Assembly: GCA_945910005.1 (NCBI GenBank)
Contig: OX246740.1
Span: 52,612,526 to 52,676,525, forward strand
DNA: 64,000 bases
Source of the DNA: Isoperla grammatica
Taxonomy: Eukaryota; Arthropoda; Insecta; Plecoptera; Perlodidae
Direction: 5' to 3'
Shown: positions 1 through 13,137 of the stretch, piece by piece
How positions within the stretch are numbered: position 1 is the first letter of the stretch
Layout of the letters: each line of letters opens with the position of its first letter
Translations under genes and position numbers: made by a program
The notes under the pieces: generated by a model
The model's input: the letters and a program-made list of their open reading frames with translations, nothing else
What the model was told of the DNA's origin: nothing
The model's database searches: none

Positions 1-420
1 CCCCCTCGCCGTATCTATTGCTCGAGTCTTCCGAACCCTCTAGTTTCCCCCTGTGAGACAAAGGGTGTAATATCTCTTGGCCGCGACTGTACCCGCCAGA
101 ACAATGGTTTTAATAATGTTCGTGTACTACTTGTGTGATGAAACTGTTCCCATTCTCGGCGTGACAAATGTGCCAGACCCCTCCCCCCCTCCACCCCCTC
201 CACCCCCCCTACACTGACCACCGTCCTAGCGACCTCACTCACTGAAGACTTGGCCGCGGCCGATCCATGAATATGCACATTCAATGATGACGACCCAATT
301 GGAGGTCCTAAACCACATCGTCACCGCAACAGGGGACTAAAGTCTAACTACAACTCAGATCCCTTATCTACCGCCCCTTTCACGCACTCTGCTTTAACTA
401 AAATCGAAATATTCCTGACG
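1..420. other. Non-coding left edge with C-rich tract
   Basis: No supported gene. A polypyrimidine/C-rich stretch lies near 178-211. The 89-residue minus-strand open frame across it is low in complexity and is not credible as a gene. Bases about 353-410 closely match about 3497-3552 (shared core cttatctaccgc, then taactaaaatc), so this end holds part of a dispersed repeat also present next to the element at 3342. Confidence 0.5.
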
Positions 421-612
421 TTAAATAAAATTTAAAAAAAAAAATCATTTACATTTAGAGTCTACCCCACTCAGTAACTAAACTGATTTACAGTGGGGGA
501 CTTTAATTTAAAGTGACTAAACCAAACTTGCAGGCTCCGAACACCATCGGCGAGTGAGCGATACCTAATCAAAGATAGATATTTCACATAGGAAACATAT
601 GAATCAGTGATA
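421..612 (-). repeat. SINE-like dispersed repeat, copy 1
   Basis: Read on the minus strand, this matches 43826-44008 over nearly its whole length. Shared blocks include atcactgattcatatg, tcgctcactcgccgatgg, agtcccccactg and gtagactctaaatgt. The 3' end is an A/T-rich tail of ATTT type. A third, shorter copy lies at 63079-63160. Repetition plus a simple 3' tail is typical of SINEs or 3' ends of non-LTR retrotransposons. I cannot identify the partner LINE, and no tRNA-like head is clear in this copy. Confidence 0.7.
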
Positions 613-2369
613 GTGATTTTATACATTCGTAAAGATAGTTTTAGCCTTATTATTAGTGTAGAAAATTAGGTTTATTAGTTAGTTTATGGATTAAGGGCGC
701 TAACAAGTTAACTTCTGTATCTATAATTTTAGAAGGATCGTTCAGGAACCATTGATATGTCTCATAAACTTTATGACTTAAAAATTAATAAAATTACAGT
801 TATGTCTTGACAAGTGTCGACGTGTTCTGCCCGCATCAACACGTGACTTGCATCGCTTGTCCATCACGTAAGCTTCTGGGCGTATGAGAGGGGCAGATAC
901 CCTAGAGTCGAATGGTGCTACTTCGCTCGCTCTTCCAACACAGCACATTCGTCTGCTCGACTCCTCTCAAAGTAAATACTTTTATTCAAATAAAAGGATC
1001 CTGACTAGAAACTTAATGGAAGATTTCCTATATACAGAAGCCATTTAATTTCGCAACCACGTATAAGCCAATTTCTATTCCGCGATTGCTTTGGAAATCA
1101 TCCCATTCCGCGCGAAGAATTCTATTTAAAAACACGCTCAATTATACCTTTGCTTTATCCAACTGGGGCGCGTTGAAATAATTGTAAAAACTCAATTAGA
1201 AAAATCAAATTAAAAAAACATTTCTATGAACCCATCGCACTCTCTGGGTGTATTGTCGACGCTGTCAATGTTGCGACCATTCACACTTAGCAAGAAAATA
1301 TAATATAAGGTAACTCAATTAAAGAACCGAGTCCGCATTAAGACTTCGCGGTAAAAACGTTGTATAGAAAAATCTGTGGTTTTTCTATAATAATTAAAAC
1401 ATTTTGTGTACACATTGTGGGGCTTTATAGTTGATGAAAACGTCCGTGCCGTGTGTTGATATTTTCTATACGTGGCTTTTTAATCTTAATTAAAATCTAG
1501 CGAATCAGAGCGTTGCTTCCTTGTTATCAGACTTTAGTTTGTCTCGGTAAATAATGGTGGTTATTAAACGGAGAAAAGCAATTATTTTTATAAATTATTA
1601 TCATCAATTGCAGAGACAGTTCAAGTGCTTCGCGATTCTCGATTCTGAAGCGAATACAAACATTCACGTTTCTTTGCAAATTCATTCGACGATTTTTTTC
1701 CGATTCTTCTGATTGCACAACATTTAATTAATTTTTGCAGCAAATGCAACAAGAAACGAAACAATATTGAATACAATTTTGCTTTGAAAGAAGTTCATTG
1801 AAAACAGGGTTAGTTTTTAATTGATACTAGGTCGCATAAGGACTACACAGGTGATTTTTTTTATAAAGACATAGCTGCCTACGCTGAAATTGCCCGCAGA
1901 GTGGCTGAGTGTTAGAACATTAGAACATTGTTGTTGTTTATTGTCATAGAGCAACTGTAAGTAACATTTAAAACCTATAGTAAAAATTGTTTAGTAACAT
2001 TAGCTTTGTCTACAAACTTATATTAATATTCTAGAGTCGAAATTAAAACAAAATTTAACAACATATGTATATATATATATACACAACGTCAACATTGAAT
2101 TTAATAGGTTGCAATGCATGCCCAGTATGTTGTTAGTTAATAAAAATAAAAAATAAGTTAATACATATTTTTCAGTATTAAATTTTCTATTTATTCCTCC
2201 TGCTTATTATAAAATTCTGACACAATATAGTAGCAATGTCCCCGTCCCGCATCTCTAGCCCTGTGACGTCACAATGGTCTGTGATCTATGACGCGACAGC
2301 CGACAAAACCTGGACATTAAAACAAGATTTGGGCGCGTGGATGCGGCTAAGCACCAACATGGTATGATC
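613..2369. other. AT-rich intergenic or intronic DNA, no gene seen
   Basis: Open frames here are short and carry no recognisable domain. A short (TA)n run lies near 2068-2080. I see no RNA gene and no element with clear termini. Confidence 0.5.
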
Positions 2370-2560
2370 GCACTCAGCCACTCTTTGTCGCGCATGAATA
2401 TTTATTGCTGAAATGCTATGTAAACACGGGGTCTACGCGCAAGCCGCTCTGCGCACACGATGCGAGCAAATATGGTCGACGAGTTAGCTATGAATATTTA
2501 TGAAAAAAATTATTTTTGAGTGGACGACAGTAAATATTGACGTGCGTCCAATCAAAAACT
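2370..2560. promoter_or_regulatory. Candidate regulatory element with paired octamer-like motifs
   Basis: The 12-mer ATGAATATTTAT occurs twice, at about 2394 and 2490, within a locally CpG-richer stretch containing several CGCG/GCGC steps. This 12-mer resembles palindromic POU/homeodomain sites. Function is inferred from motif density only; no conservation data are available. Confidence 0.2.
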
Positions 2561-2599
2561 TGCTACGAATCTGTGTGTACTCTGTAGGATGCATGAGAT

Positions 2600-3055
2600 T
2601 AGTCCGAATACAGTGAAGGAGAGACCCCACGGCTATGCGAGAAGACACAAATATATATAGAGAAAATGAAAAAGGAGGAGTAAGTCAGTCAACATAAGAA
2701 TGAGAGAAAAGTAGGGCGAATAAGAGGAACATGAAGGGAAGAAATGGAAAGTATAAAGAGAAAACGTACGAGGAAGGAAAAGAAAGGACACACGTGTGAA
2801 GAGAGAAAAATGGAAGGAAGTGAGTAAGTACAAAACAAGTGTTGAATGGAAAATTATAAAGGAAATAAATTAAGTCTGTCGTAACTTTAAAAAATTTAAA
2901 TAAAAAGACGAGAGGGTAAATGAAAATTAAGGAATAATCAGTGAAAATATACAAGAGGACGAGTAGGTAGGTGTAGGGTAGGTATAGGTGCCGAGAAAGT
3001 GAGAAAGTGGTGAGAGGGGGGAGAGGGGGGGGGAGAGAGAGAGAGAGAGAGAGCA
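2600..3055. repeat. Purine-rich low-complexity tract ending in G run and (GA)n
   Basis: The plus strand is strongly biased to A and G for about 450 bp, ending in a 9-G run and (GA)n near 3021-3053. The overlapping minus-strand open frames encode only L/F/S/Y/P-rich low-complexity peptides, which are by-products of the base bias. Confidence 0.6.
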
Positions 3056-3129
3056 CACGAGTGTCATTGTAAAGCTCACGCCGGAAGTGGAAGCTGCCGA
3101 GAATAACCCGAATGTCTGACGCAACAAGG

Positions 3130-3245
3130 CAACGCAGCCTTTCAATGTTAATGAATTACGTGTTAATTGAGCGCCAGAGCTTCACGCGTCGCAATTAACG
3201 AATGTTTGCTTATAAATAATTAACCTCGCCGTAATAGTCGCCGAC
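3130..3245. promoter_or_regulatory. Candidate regulatory element rich in TAATTA-type sites
   Basis: Within about 100 bp lie TTAATGAATTA, GTTAATTGAG, CAATTAACG and AATAATTAACC, in sequence with many CG dinucleotides and no repeat termini. Clusters of this kind suit homeodomain binding. This is inference; a cross-species alignment would decide. Confidence 0.25.
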
Positions 3246-3341
3246 ACCGAGAGCCGATCGAGCTGTCAACAGGAGCTGCGTAGCCTACCTACATGTGTAT
3301 AGTTCGCTTGCTGCGCCGCGTGGGGGCTCTGCAATCCTTTT

Positions 3342-3482
3342 GTTCCACGACAACCTTGTGACGTCATAGATGAGTGAGGCTCGACCAACCAAATGTCAGT
3401 GTTATCAAAAGCCACCCTCTGATTGGCTCCGACTCAGTCAGCAATGACGTCGGCATTCACAAGGCTGCTGTGTATGTGGAAC
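3342..3482 (+). repeat. Imperfect inverted-repeat element, family X, copy 1
   Basis: It starts gttccac and ends gtggaac. The arms share acaacCttgtg-like and TGACGTCA-like blocks in inverted order. The interior (gatgagtgaggc, accaaccaaatgtcagt) recurs at 44419-44560 and, interrupted, at 46316-46680. I read it as a small non-autonomous DNA transposon; the superfamily is unknown because no target duplication is evident. The 3' flank to about 3552 also resembles 353-410. Confidence 0.55.
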
Positions 3483-3559
3483 CACGTTACCCACCTCAGG
3501 TACTTATCTACCGCTCCTTTTATGCACACTGTTTAACTAAAATCACCAGATTTCTTGTG

Positions 3560-4590
3560 TTAATCTTTCACACATTCGTATAAAGATGTAGTCTTCCACT
3601 TTTTTGCACAAGGCTCTTTCGCTGTGTTAGGGATTTTCAGGTATCCAACTCGAATGACCTACAATGACGACCGCGGCTATATGTGTTATGGCTCTGATTC
3701 ATGTGACCTAGCTGTCGAATACGTCACAAAACAACAAAATAAAACTAAATAATACGGCTATGTTTATAAGATTGCGCAAACGGAAAAGAGAGGTACATCG
3801 AAGCACCGCCAGAGTCGCCGAGATTGATTCCCCGCCGGATCGGACGGATATATTGCGAGGGCGGTGAGTGGGTGACAAACAAGCTGTGCGATCAGCCACT
3901 GTTGACTCGTCAGTGCTGCCAACCGACAGAACGTTTAGGATGCCACAATACAACAACCGATACGCTTCTGGTAAACGGCTTTCACTAGAAAGCAAATAAC
4001 ACTTTTACTTACTTGGGAGTGAGAATCTTCACGGATATCTTGCAAGAAGCTCAATGATAGATTAGAAAGAAATATGTTATATAGGAATGACAGAAAATGT
4101 GAGCTGATTATTTTATGATATTATGTTACCTTACAATAATATGATTTTTTTCTTTGTATTAGTTGTTAAACACGAAACTTTACGGTTGACAGAAAAAAGT
4201 ACAGCTGTCCATGCATTGCTAAAAAGATTTTAATGTTCGACTTATTTTATTTTATGGACTCTTTATTTTTAAATTGTCTTCAAAGACAAATGTATAATAC
4301 GTTACGTTATGATGTATTGTCTCCCTGCAAAGATCATTAGTTTATGTTAGCTTTGTAATAAATAATGAAATATCTTTTTAATAACAGTTAATAAACGATG
4401 TTTTTAAATACCGCCACTTTTCTTTATCAAAACGGTCACAACTGTAACAATGAGTTGTTTAGTCACAGACAGTAACAGGAATGGTAACGCAGATTAGCTT
4501 GAATGAATCGTTTCGCTCGCTCAACGCAAACTGGCTAGTTGTGTATTCCACCCTCTTGCCGGATCGATGGAACAACACTCAAGTGTACAC
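3560..4590. other. No gene or element recognised
   Basis: AT-rich sequence. The 95-residue minus-strand frame at 3708-3995 matches no family I recognise and lacks any visible domain. Confidence 0.45.
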
Positions 4591-4954
<364 letters not shown>

Positions 4955-4955
<1 letters not shown>

Positions 4956-6418
4956 CACAACAACAAACATAGCTACACTGCAACCACCTTCTAACTGATT
5001 GGCCAGACACATTTGTTTCTTGTCGGGGTCCGAAGTTTGCCGGTCCGCCACTGGACGGCGCCTTGGTCGCTATGGAAACGCAGACGTGAGCGCTGGAGAC
5101 GAGGCTATACTATTGTTCTAACTAGTTAGATTTATTTGCATCACTTCACAGTGTGCGATACATTAGTGTAGGGAGAAGCTACAGCCAGGACACATAGATG
5201 TTGTAACCGGGGGTAAACTATACCACAATACAACTGTATCTTTGTTCATTGTATATTTGACTTAAGGAAAAACATACAATAATGCCTGTAGATGCTGTTG
5301 AGCAAAGTATCCGAGGGTGGAGGCATTTGAGTCTAAACGAGAAATGATGAAATATTAACACCGACTGGAAATTTAACCAGACCAACCTCTCAGCGTCATG
5401 ACCGCTCGAGGACCGAGGCTGGCAATTTAATTTTCTAATGGATTGTGTAATTTCAAGTTTCACTCAAATGGTTCCGGCTACGTATACGCGAGTATTTCTG
5501 TCATCATTATTCCTCCATTAGAGTCCCACAAAGATGTGCCGAACCTTCCCATCAAATCCTCGCTGGTCTTATTTTCCATACGACAGTAGTTCTTCTTAAT
5601 TTAATTTTCATCTTAACACATATGTTTTACGCGGAAGATTTTTAGTAAGATACACGCCTGAATTATATCTCCAAGCTCCACTTTTTTAGAACAACAGAAG
5701 TTTGGCAGTATTCGTGAAACCACAGACTCTCCATTAAAAGCCAAGCAAAACTATACTAACCAACACGATATTACAGAACAAACATTACACGAAGTACATA
5801 GACGTTATGGTTCCAGTACAGTATCGTAGCATCATCACACACTTGACAACAACAAGTGCCACATTGTCCTATAACGGTCCGAGCATCACATGGGCCAGCT
5901 TGCCAACATCTGGCAAGAAAACAATTAGTGGCCAATTATTAAACCCATAAAGCCAAGCAACGAGCGGTCGTTTCATCGCTAGCGAGACGACGTCGTCATT
6001 GTGGGCGTCGCGACGACTCAACTTTCGAGGGGGGACGGCGTCGTTAACCATAAACCTACGACAATCAGTTTGACGACGCGACGTCACCGGGTCGGTTTTA
6101 CGGCCTCCTTAAACCCTCCCCTATATGGGAAACTGATGGATTTCAGCGCGGTCTTTAAATAAAACGAGAGACAACCTCTTTGTACAAACCTACCTAACAA
6201 GTGACCCAATAACGGCAACATTGGCGCTTTATTGTGTGCGCAGATCTGGCAACAACGCGCCAAAAACCCTCGCGACAAATTGAGACAACAAATAACGTTA
6301 AATAGGGTTGCGCGCGTGGTCAATGGTCCGGTATTAAATTTGTATCGTGTAACGGACAGTGACCTCGATGAAAACCAATTGTAATAAGAATTAGCTTTAC
6401 CGCGTTTTGCACATTACA

Positions 6419-6458
<40 letters not shown>

Positions 6459-9023
6459 AATAATGACTTTGTGTGAATTGCAGGAATTCATTTTGGATTC
6501 GATTCAGATACGAATGACAAAGGCTGAATCACGGCTCATCAAATACATCCGAAATACACCGGAAAACCCCGTGTTTCCTGTGTGAAGGGGTAGGGGATCA
6601 AAGGAAGGGGTGGCAAGTTTATAATCGGATAAAGAACTGAAATTTACTTTTAGACTAGTTTATGAATTGCTAAAATAATCTGAATAGTATACGACACTAA
6701 AATTTAGAAATATACTTTTCGTTCTGGTGGCAAAAAATGTACTCAAGTGTCACTTATTAAATATTTGAACTGCTGAAGTTTTGTTGAACCTAAAATGGCG
6801 CAGATAATAATACAGTGTAGAAGCGCTATCTCTTGACAGTTTTTTAGTGGCGTATAATGTTTCTCACACCTTAAGAAACGATTTCATGACATCTTCACGT
6901 TTAAGCTAAGATGTGAGTTCAATTGTAGATAATAACAGAAGACTATTTTCTCCACATTGTGCGACGATGCGGCAAACAGAGCGTTTCTGCCACTTCAGTT
7001 TCTGGACACATTCTATACAACATACTTTTTAATGCGCGCAAACCTTCTTTGCTCCGTTTTATTATATTTTTTGTTTTCATTTTCGGCAAAAGAACCAACT
7101 ATAGGAGTTGACCGGCTGAAGTCGAGATGGGTATATCTTCGTGTGTGCGTTCACACGTAGCTGATTGTCCGCCCCGATCTTGCCCCCCTCCCCCCCCCCC
7201 CCCCCGATATTGCGTCCAACAAGCTCACTGTTCGTTTTTCTCCACGATATATATATATTGAGACATTGCCACGCTAGCTCTGCACTTCACACTTTCAGAC
7301 ATCGGAACGCGTTTTTCTTTATTATTACTTCGCAGAAAAATACCCGTTTTGCCGAGTGTAGACATTGCATTTTTGCCGCACTTCTACTTTCGTTTGGGGG
7401 GGTTTCGTTTAGTTTATTTTGCGACGGTGGCAAGTTTGAAAATGAGCCAATTACGCCGTTATGGACATTGTAAGGTTTCTATTCGTTTCAAAAACATACT
7501 TTACACTAGTTTAGTCTTGTCAGCACAAAACACAACTCATGGCGTAGCAACATCTCACAGCACAAACAGCTTTGAGTTCAGAACACTTTAAAGTTTAAAC
7601 AATTTGAAAATAAGGTATACAAAATGAGCGTGAAGTGGCAACTGCCAATATAAATCATATTGTAATGTCCGGTGTGGGACTTGTTCATTTTTAACATTAA
7701 TTCTCTCTTATTACGTGATTTACGCTGTTTGATTCAAGACATGATGGAGCAATACTCATAACATTTTCTGTTTTGTGTTTATGCTGCTCGCAATTAGGTT
7801 AATGTTGAGTTTGCTATTGTATCACCATCAATCTAGGGCAACTGTTTTGCAAACAAAATTGTTTTGTGACAAACTTTGATCTAAACAAATACATTTATAC
7901 TCACAAGACCCACCATTGTGTTTTAAAAACAAATATTTTCCTGTCCAAACATTATCTTAATTGAGAGCTCCTCAGTTTATAGATTTTTTCATTCAAGTCC
8001 TTCGAATAAGAGTTACGCGAAAATAAGCACCTTTTTATATCCACGAATGAATTTATTTACTTGAATTCTTGAATTTGAAACCAATCGAACCGTCTAAATA
8101 GTTTTTCAGACACAAACTCCGCGCATCGAGTATTTCACAATAAAAACCATTCCATCATGTAACTGTGGCTGCTGAGTGAAAACCGCACGTTTTGTTAAAT
8201 CGAAAGTATAAAACGGCAAAAGTAAAAGTGAAACACTCCAACAAGAGCTATTCAGATAAAAACATACTTTTATATTCTAAAAATAAAATTCCAATCCTCC
8301 TAATGGATCTATCGTTGTATACAGTACAAACTTTGTACAACGAAATACTCTTTACTGTGTGACTCGAACAGTGTGCAGTTAACTAAACATGTACACGACA
8401 AGAAATCAAGAGCTTTGAGCCACCGTTCCAAGGGCTTTGGTCTAGCACTAAGTGCTCTGGACCAACGGAACGGCGCAAGGCGGTTTCAGACAAGATCCCT
8501 TAATTATAAGCCGGCCCTCATCCCGGTGAAAGTAATGTAGATTTAGTTGAGAGCGCCAACACAAGCAGCTTGCAAAGTAAATAAATCACAGCCTCGTTCT
8601 TCCAAGTTCTTTGACGTAGTGCGTGTCAGAGAGCTCATTCACGCTGCTGTGAAGATAGGCACACGGAGATACCCACTAGAACCCTTTTTATTTTATGTAC
8701 TTTCAAAGTAGCTGCTGTAATGCTATCATTTAAAAGCAATAATATTTTCCATGCTGATATCTCGCCCTATAAAGATTAAAGCAATACAGTTATATGTAAT
8801 ATTAATGAACCACGCAGCTATATAATATTGCTACGCATCATATAGTCATACAATAATTAACAATAATTTTTAACATGAAAACATGGAATTAAAAAAATTG
8901 CCATTATGGTTTCCAAAAGAAAAAAAATCCACGATGGTCCATAGATTAATGGACTAAGGTGGGATCTTTAGCCTCGTAGCTTTGTTACTATCTCCCTCTC
9001 CCTCTGACAACTAAAGTACCGCA
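4955..9023. other. Long non-coding stretch without a recognised gene
   Basis: The stretch contains an (AT)n run at about 6421-6455, a 16-C run at 7190-7205 and one dispersed repeat copy at 6781-6844. Open frames are all under about 105 codons with no family resemblance. A small imperfect palindrome around 8423-8475 (ccgttcca ... ggaacgg) is visible but has no clear element ends. Confidence 0.5.
6781..6844 (+). repeat. Dispersed repeat fragment shared with 61956-62021
   Basis: Plus-strand block ttgttgaacctaaaatggc followed by a CGCT...CTCTTGACAGTTTT block. The same two blocks, in the same order, occur on the minus strand at 61956-62021 with a diverged spacer. Two copies 55 kb apart in opposite orientation indicate an old interspersed repeat. 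No termini can be defined. Confidence 0.5.
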
Positions 9024-9143
9024 TACTATAGACCAAGTTGTGGTTGACATTTTACAAGTCTCAGACTATATACAACAAGTTGCGGCTGACATGTTCCGTG
9101 TCTCAGACTATACAAGTTGTGGCTGACATCTTCCGTGTCCCCG
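9024..9143 (+). repeat. Three-copy minisatellite of about 40 bp
   Basis: Units begin actata at about 9024, 9065 and 9107. Each carries caagttg(t/c)ggttgacat-like and (c/g)tgtctcag-like blocks. Unit lengths are roughly 41, 42 and 37 bp. It lies just before a CpG-rich segment. Confidence 0.75.
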
Positions 9144-9252
9144 ACTCGACTGTATCGCACACGACTACTCGAAGAGCCACTTGATAAACTCCCGGGTTTG
9201 ATCTTTCCTTCTTTCTAAAAGCTTTCTCTCCCCGGAAACCCGCGTCCCGGAA

Positions 9253-9266
9253 CCCCCCCCCCCCCC
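9253..9266. repeat. 14-C homopolymer
   Basis: Uninterrupted C run inside a CpG-rich stretch. It is one of 28 G/C runs of 10 or more in the window. Confidence 0.95.
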
Positions 9267-9399
9267 TTTTTTCGCTCGAAATCCCCGCACAAAAACAGGA
9301 ATATTTACAACACACAGCCTCCCTCCCACACACACAACCACGCAACGCAACGCAATAACAACACACCCGGTCGATCTATCCTGATGCGATAACAATCGA

Positions 9400-9730
9400 T
9401 CGATATATATCGAATGGGCGCGCGCGTCATCGACTTCCGAGCCGGGTGCTTCATCAAATTCTGTTTACCTCGCTCGCTCGCTAAGTGGCGCTAAGCGGGG
9501 GTCGAACCCGGGGGTGGGGGGCGCATAAATTAGCCGGCCACGTATTAATTGAGGGGTGGCTAGAAGTTCGGCGCCGCCTGTCGACAACAAAGGCGTCGCA
9601 CAACGACAACGACAACGACAACGACGAAGAGGATGCTGTCGATAGTTCACGGTAGATAACGCGTTACTCTCATTCAAACGAGCAATAAACGAGACGACGC
9701 GCGAGATTTAGGGGGCTCATTTTTTATGAG
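9400..9730. promoter_or_regulatory. CpG-rich candidate regulatory segment
   Basis: A dense CpG stretch holds an ATCGATCGATATATATCGA block, CATAAATTAG, GTATTAATTGAG, an (ACGACA)n tract at about 9604-9625 and TTTTTATGAG near 9721. A gggggtcgaacccggggg palindrome near 9494 mimics a tRNA B box but has no tRNA around it. No open frame looks coding. The regulatory reading rests on composition and motif clustering only. Confidence 0.25.
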
Positions 9731-12440
9731 TACGAACCGTGTTAACATTGTGTTTGGAGTCACTGGAGGGCGAAGTACGATGGTTGGAGCCCACGCAGAC
9801 CATGATTGATAAGAGTTTTATTGGCCGAGATGTGGGTGGGTTATTGTTGACGCTTCTCTTATTCTCATTCTTATTCTTCTTCTTCGGTGGGTTATTTTAA
9901 ATTTTCTGTCTTGAGAATTCGAGAACGTGTAGGAAGTCTTGTCCGTATAGAATGAATGTAAAACCGTACAGGTAGGCACAGCTTGCACACTCGCAGACAT
10001 ATTTAAATCGAGGGTAGTAACACGTTTATAAATTATAAAGTAGTTTTCACACAGCATTTTCGTTCCTACTTAAAGCAGTTGTAAAATAAATATATTTTTA
10101 GATCAAATTCTTACAATATGTTATATTAACAAATCTGTCATATTATTATGAAGCTAAAGAGCATACCCTTATTCCACGCAACCTGGGATCGAATACCGTG
10201 GCTGGCCATGACCATTTTGGTTGTAATTTTCTACCTGATTACTGTGCTACAATAATGTAGTCGTTGAACCCGATTACGCTTGTCAAATCAAATTTTTCCA
10301 TCCCATATTACATTCACAGAGATTTATGTGCCATGGTACAAGTTTCATAAAACAATAGAAAAGAAACAATACAGTAAGAACATGAGATGGTACGTATTAC
10401 AAACTACGTCTGATCACTGGCAGCACGACATCACTGTGGGACACACATAAGGGACACACAGCTGTTTACTGAGACACAGCCTGCCTATACTGTAACGTAA
10501 TGTCTGGTGATTTATCTGAATGCCCTGTTTGATGGTGGCTTGAAATGACAAACCATTTATCTGATCGGGGGTCGGGGTAACTGAAGCAATTCGCCGACGT
10601 CGAAGTGTTCCTAGCAGCGTCGCGACGCCGGCGACGTCCGTCGTGGCCTGCCCCACACTGGCAACGAGCCTAATCGAGACGAAGAGGGGGATGACTTGAT
10701 ATCCATGTGCATGCCACGGTTGGAACGGTGGTTTTAAAAATTATCTTGTCAATTAATTTCTTAGTTGTGAAACTACGAGGCATCATAGTAGCAACTGAAT
10801 AATAGCTAAATCGAAGAAAGGAAAATCACACGCGTTTTCCTCTTCTGCCATTCAGTGATGTTACAGTGTTTAATGTGAAATTAAATACGGGAAATAAAAT
10901 TAACTCTCTGAAAAAGTTCTTGAACTGAGGGCTCTCTATAACTGTTTGGTTATACTGTAAGGTTTTTTTATTCTTTAGTTTGTTTTATTGTATGTAGGTA
11001 AAGTAACCAGTACAGTACCGTTATTTATCGGAACACTTGTACCGGTGTCCCGAGAGACTCATTGAAAATACGTATTTTTACCGGTTTGTAATTTTTGGGG
11101 AAAATGTATCCCGGTATTCTGTCAATAAAGACAACGCGGTCGATTGTAACAGTGGGGGGGAGGGAGGGGCTTACAGTTGCTGGTAGGCTCTCTAGCCCTC
11201 GACACATGCGGATCGCATTCGCAGACGCTGACTCACACACTCACACACTCACTCACTCACTCACTCACTCACAGTCAGCAGAGTTTATTCCGTCAACAGG
11301 CGGCTGGCGAAATACGATCGGGCACAGGCCTAACATGCCTATACAAAAATGTACCCACATTCATTTAAATACTAATATGTATTAATTAAAATCAATATGA
11401 ATAATAATGTATTGACATTTATTTTGTTTTATTAATTCATGTTGAAAGCTGTTTTCGGGGCATTTTGCATGCAAATTTGAATTAAAAATGTTTCGCCTCT
11501 TTCGACTGACCAGACCCCGTGCTAGTCAATGGAGTTCGTAATCCTTACACTTTGTTTGTCGCGGTTCGTAATATTCAAAATATGATCACCTTATATGTAG
11601 GTCATCAAGTTTGTAATACAATACACGACAATCTCAACCCCACTAGTCGAATGAATAAATCGCATTGCCGTGAAAGTTAAGAAACTGATATAATAGTTTT
11701 GAAATGTGATTAATGTCGCTCATTAGTGAGCGAACGCTCTACGCCCAATGAGACACTGGGACGTCATGACAAGTCTATTCGCTCCTCTCGGGAGGACTCA
11801 AAGATAAATCTCGCGGAATCTCGTTAATTCTCGCGCTAAAACTTGTCATTCTCGTTCGCGTTATAATTAATGTTATACCCATTTGTAATTAGTGGTCCCT
11901 TTATTTTATCTTTAAAGTTTCCTTTTCTTATCGTGTTTTCTGTTTGTCACAATTACATTCCTCTGCTGAGGTTGGTAGTAATTAATCATATTACAACATA
12001 GTATACAGTGTAAAACTATAGTTACTAGTTTGTCTGGCTCAGGTCTCGAACCCACGCTATCACACATTGTACTATGCCAAGGGACATAACCCATTTTCGG
12101 GGGATTTCACTTTCGCGGAATTGAAATTCGTAAAACAAAAGTTCGTTATTCAACTGTTTTTAATTCATTGGAAAGGTGTCTATCAACATCACATAATTAA
12201 GAACATTTGCAAAACGGAGGCATTTATTTGAAAGAGCAATAAATTATCTATGATATAACATTTTTTTAATTTACTTCGTGACAATTTTTGATCACTTTAA
12301 AGCTACTTGAACGGACATAAATTGAGGGGTTCCGCAACGTAGATAGGATAAGGATCTTTGCTACCCTTGATTTATACATGTCCGAGAGTTTACGTTAACC
12401 ACAACAACCAGACATTGTCTATTCGACTATACGTGTAGGT
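9731..12440. other. Non-coding, with (CTCA)n and tRNA B-box-like fragments
   Basis: A (CACT/CTCA)n tract spans about 11230-11272. Minus-strand B-box-like strings lie near 10186 (gtattcgatccc) and 12041 (gggttcgagacc). They suggest decayed tRNA-derived SINEs, but no complete copy can be drawn. No protein gene is recognised. Confidence 0.45.
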
Positions 12441-12449
12441 CTCGACCTC

Positions 12450-12691
12450 CTACTTATAGGGGTGGGGGTGAATGATGATTACCCCCCCCCCCCCACCTAA
12501 CTTCCTCCGTATCGCCGTGTATAAAGTACACCGCAAGGTTGGCTCGGTTGTGTTGGCCGATTAAAGATACGGAAGACATCGGGGGAAATGGAAAAGACGT
12601 GTTGTGTGGGAGAGAGAGGGGTGGGGGGTGAGAGGGGTGGGGGGTGAGGGGGTTAATTGATGCTGTAACTCGTGTGTACAGATTCAACCGG

Positions 12692-12728
<37 letters not shown>

Positions 12729-12995
12729 ACATACGGCCGGCGTCTAATTGAAAAGATCCCCCCCCCATGTTGGACGCCGAGGGGGGGGGGGGGGGGGGGG
12801 GTCGTGACGTCATATCTCGCGTGCGACGCTCTCAACAGAGAGATCGGATAACAAATAAACTTTCAAAGATTTCTTGTGCAATGTTTCCTTATTGGGGCAA
12901 TAACGATAATCTCTGTATTATCGACGCAGCACGAGGCTCGAGGGCGGCCCCACCTACATTCGGGGCGGGGGGGAGGGGAGAGGGAACATAGGACC
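12450..12995. repeat. G/C-homopolymer and (GA)n low-complexity region
   Basis: It holds a 13-C run (12482-12494), G-rich gggg/gtgg repeats (about 12612-12652), (GA)n (about 12695-12722) and a 21-G run (12781-12801), then a second G-rich patch near 12961-12979. Open frames here are poly-P, poly-G or poly-SL peptides and are not genes. Confidence 0.85.
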
Positions 12996-13137
12996 CATAC
13001 AACCGCGCGAAATGAACATTTTTTTATCAACTCTGTACACAACATTGAAACAGGGTTAAATTAAGGGCATAATATGGTTTCGTAAGTTATAATTTCTTAA
13101 GATTGTATGAAATAATTGCAAAATACTGTACGACTTA

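Noticed and set aside
9480..9540. tRNA gene suggested by a gggttcgaccccc string on the minus strand
   Set aside because: The string is a G/C palindrome with no anticodon arm, D arm or acceptor pairing around it.
12454..12835. Proline-rich minus-strand proteins of 60-119 codons
   Set aside because: The residues come directly from poly-C/G and (GA)n tracts.
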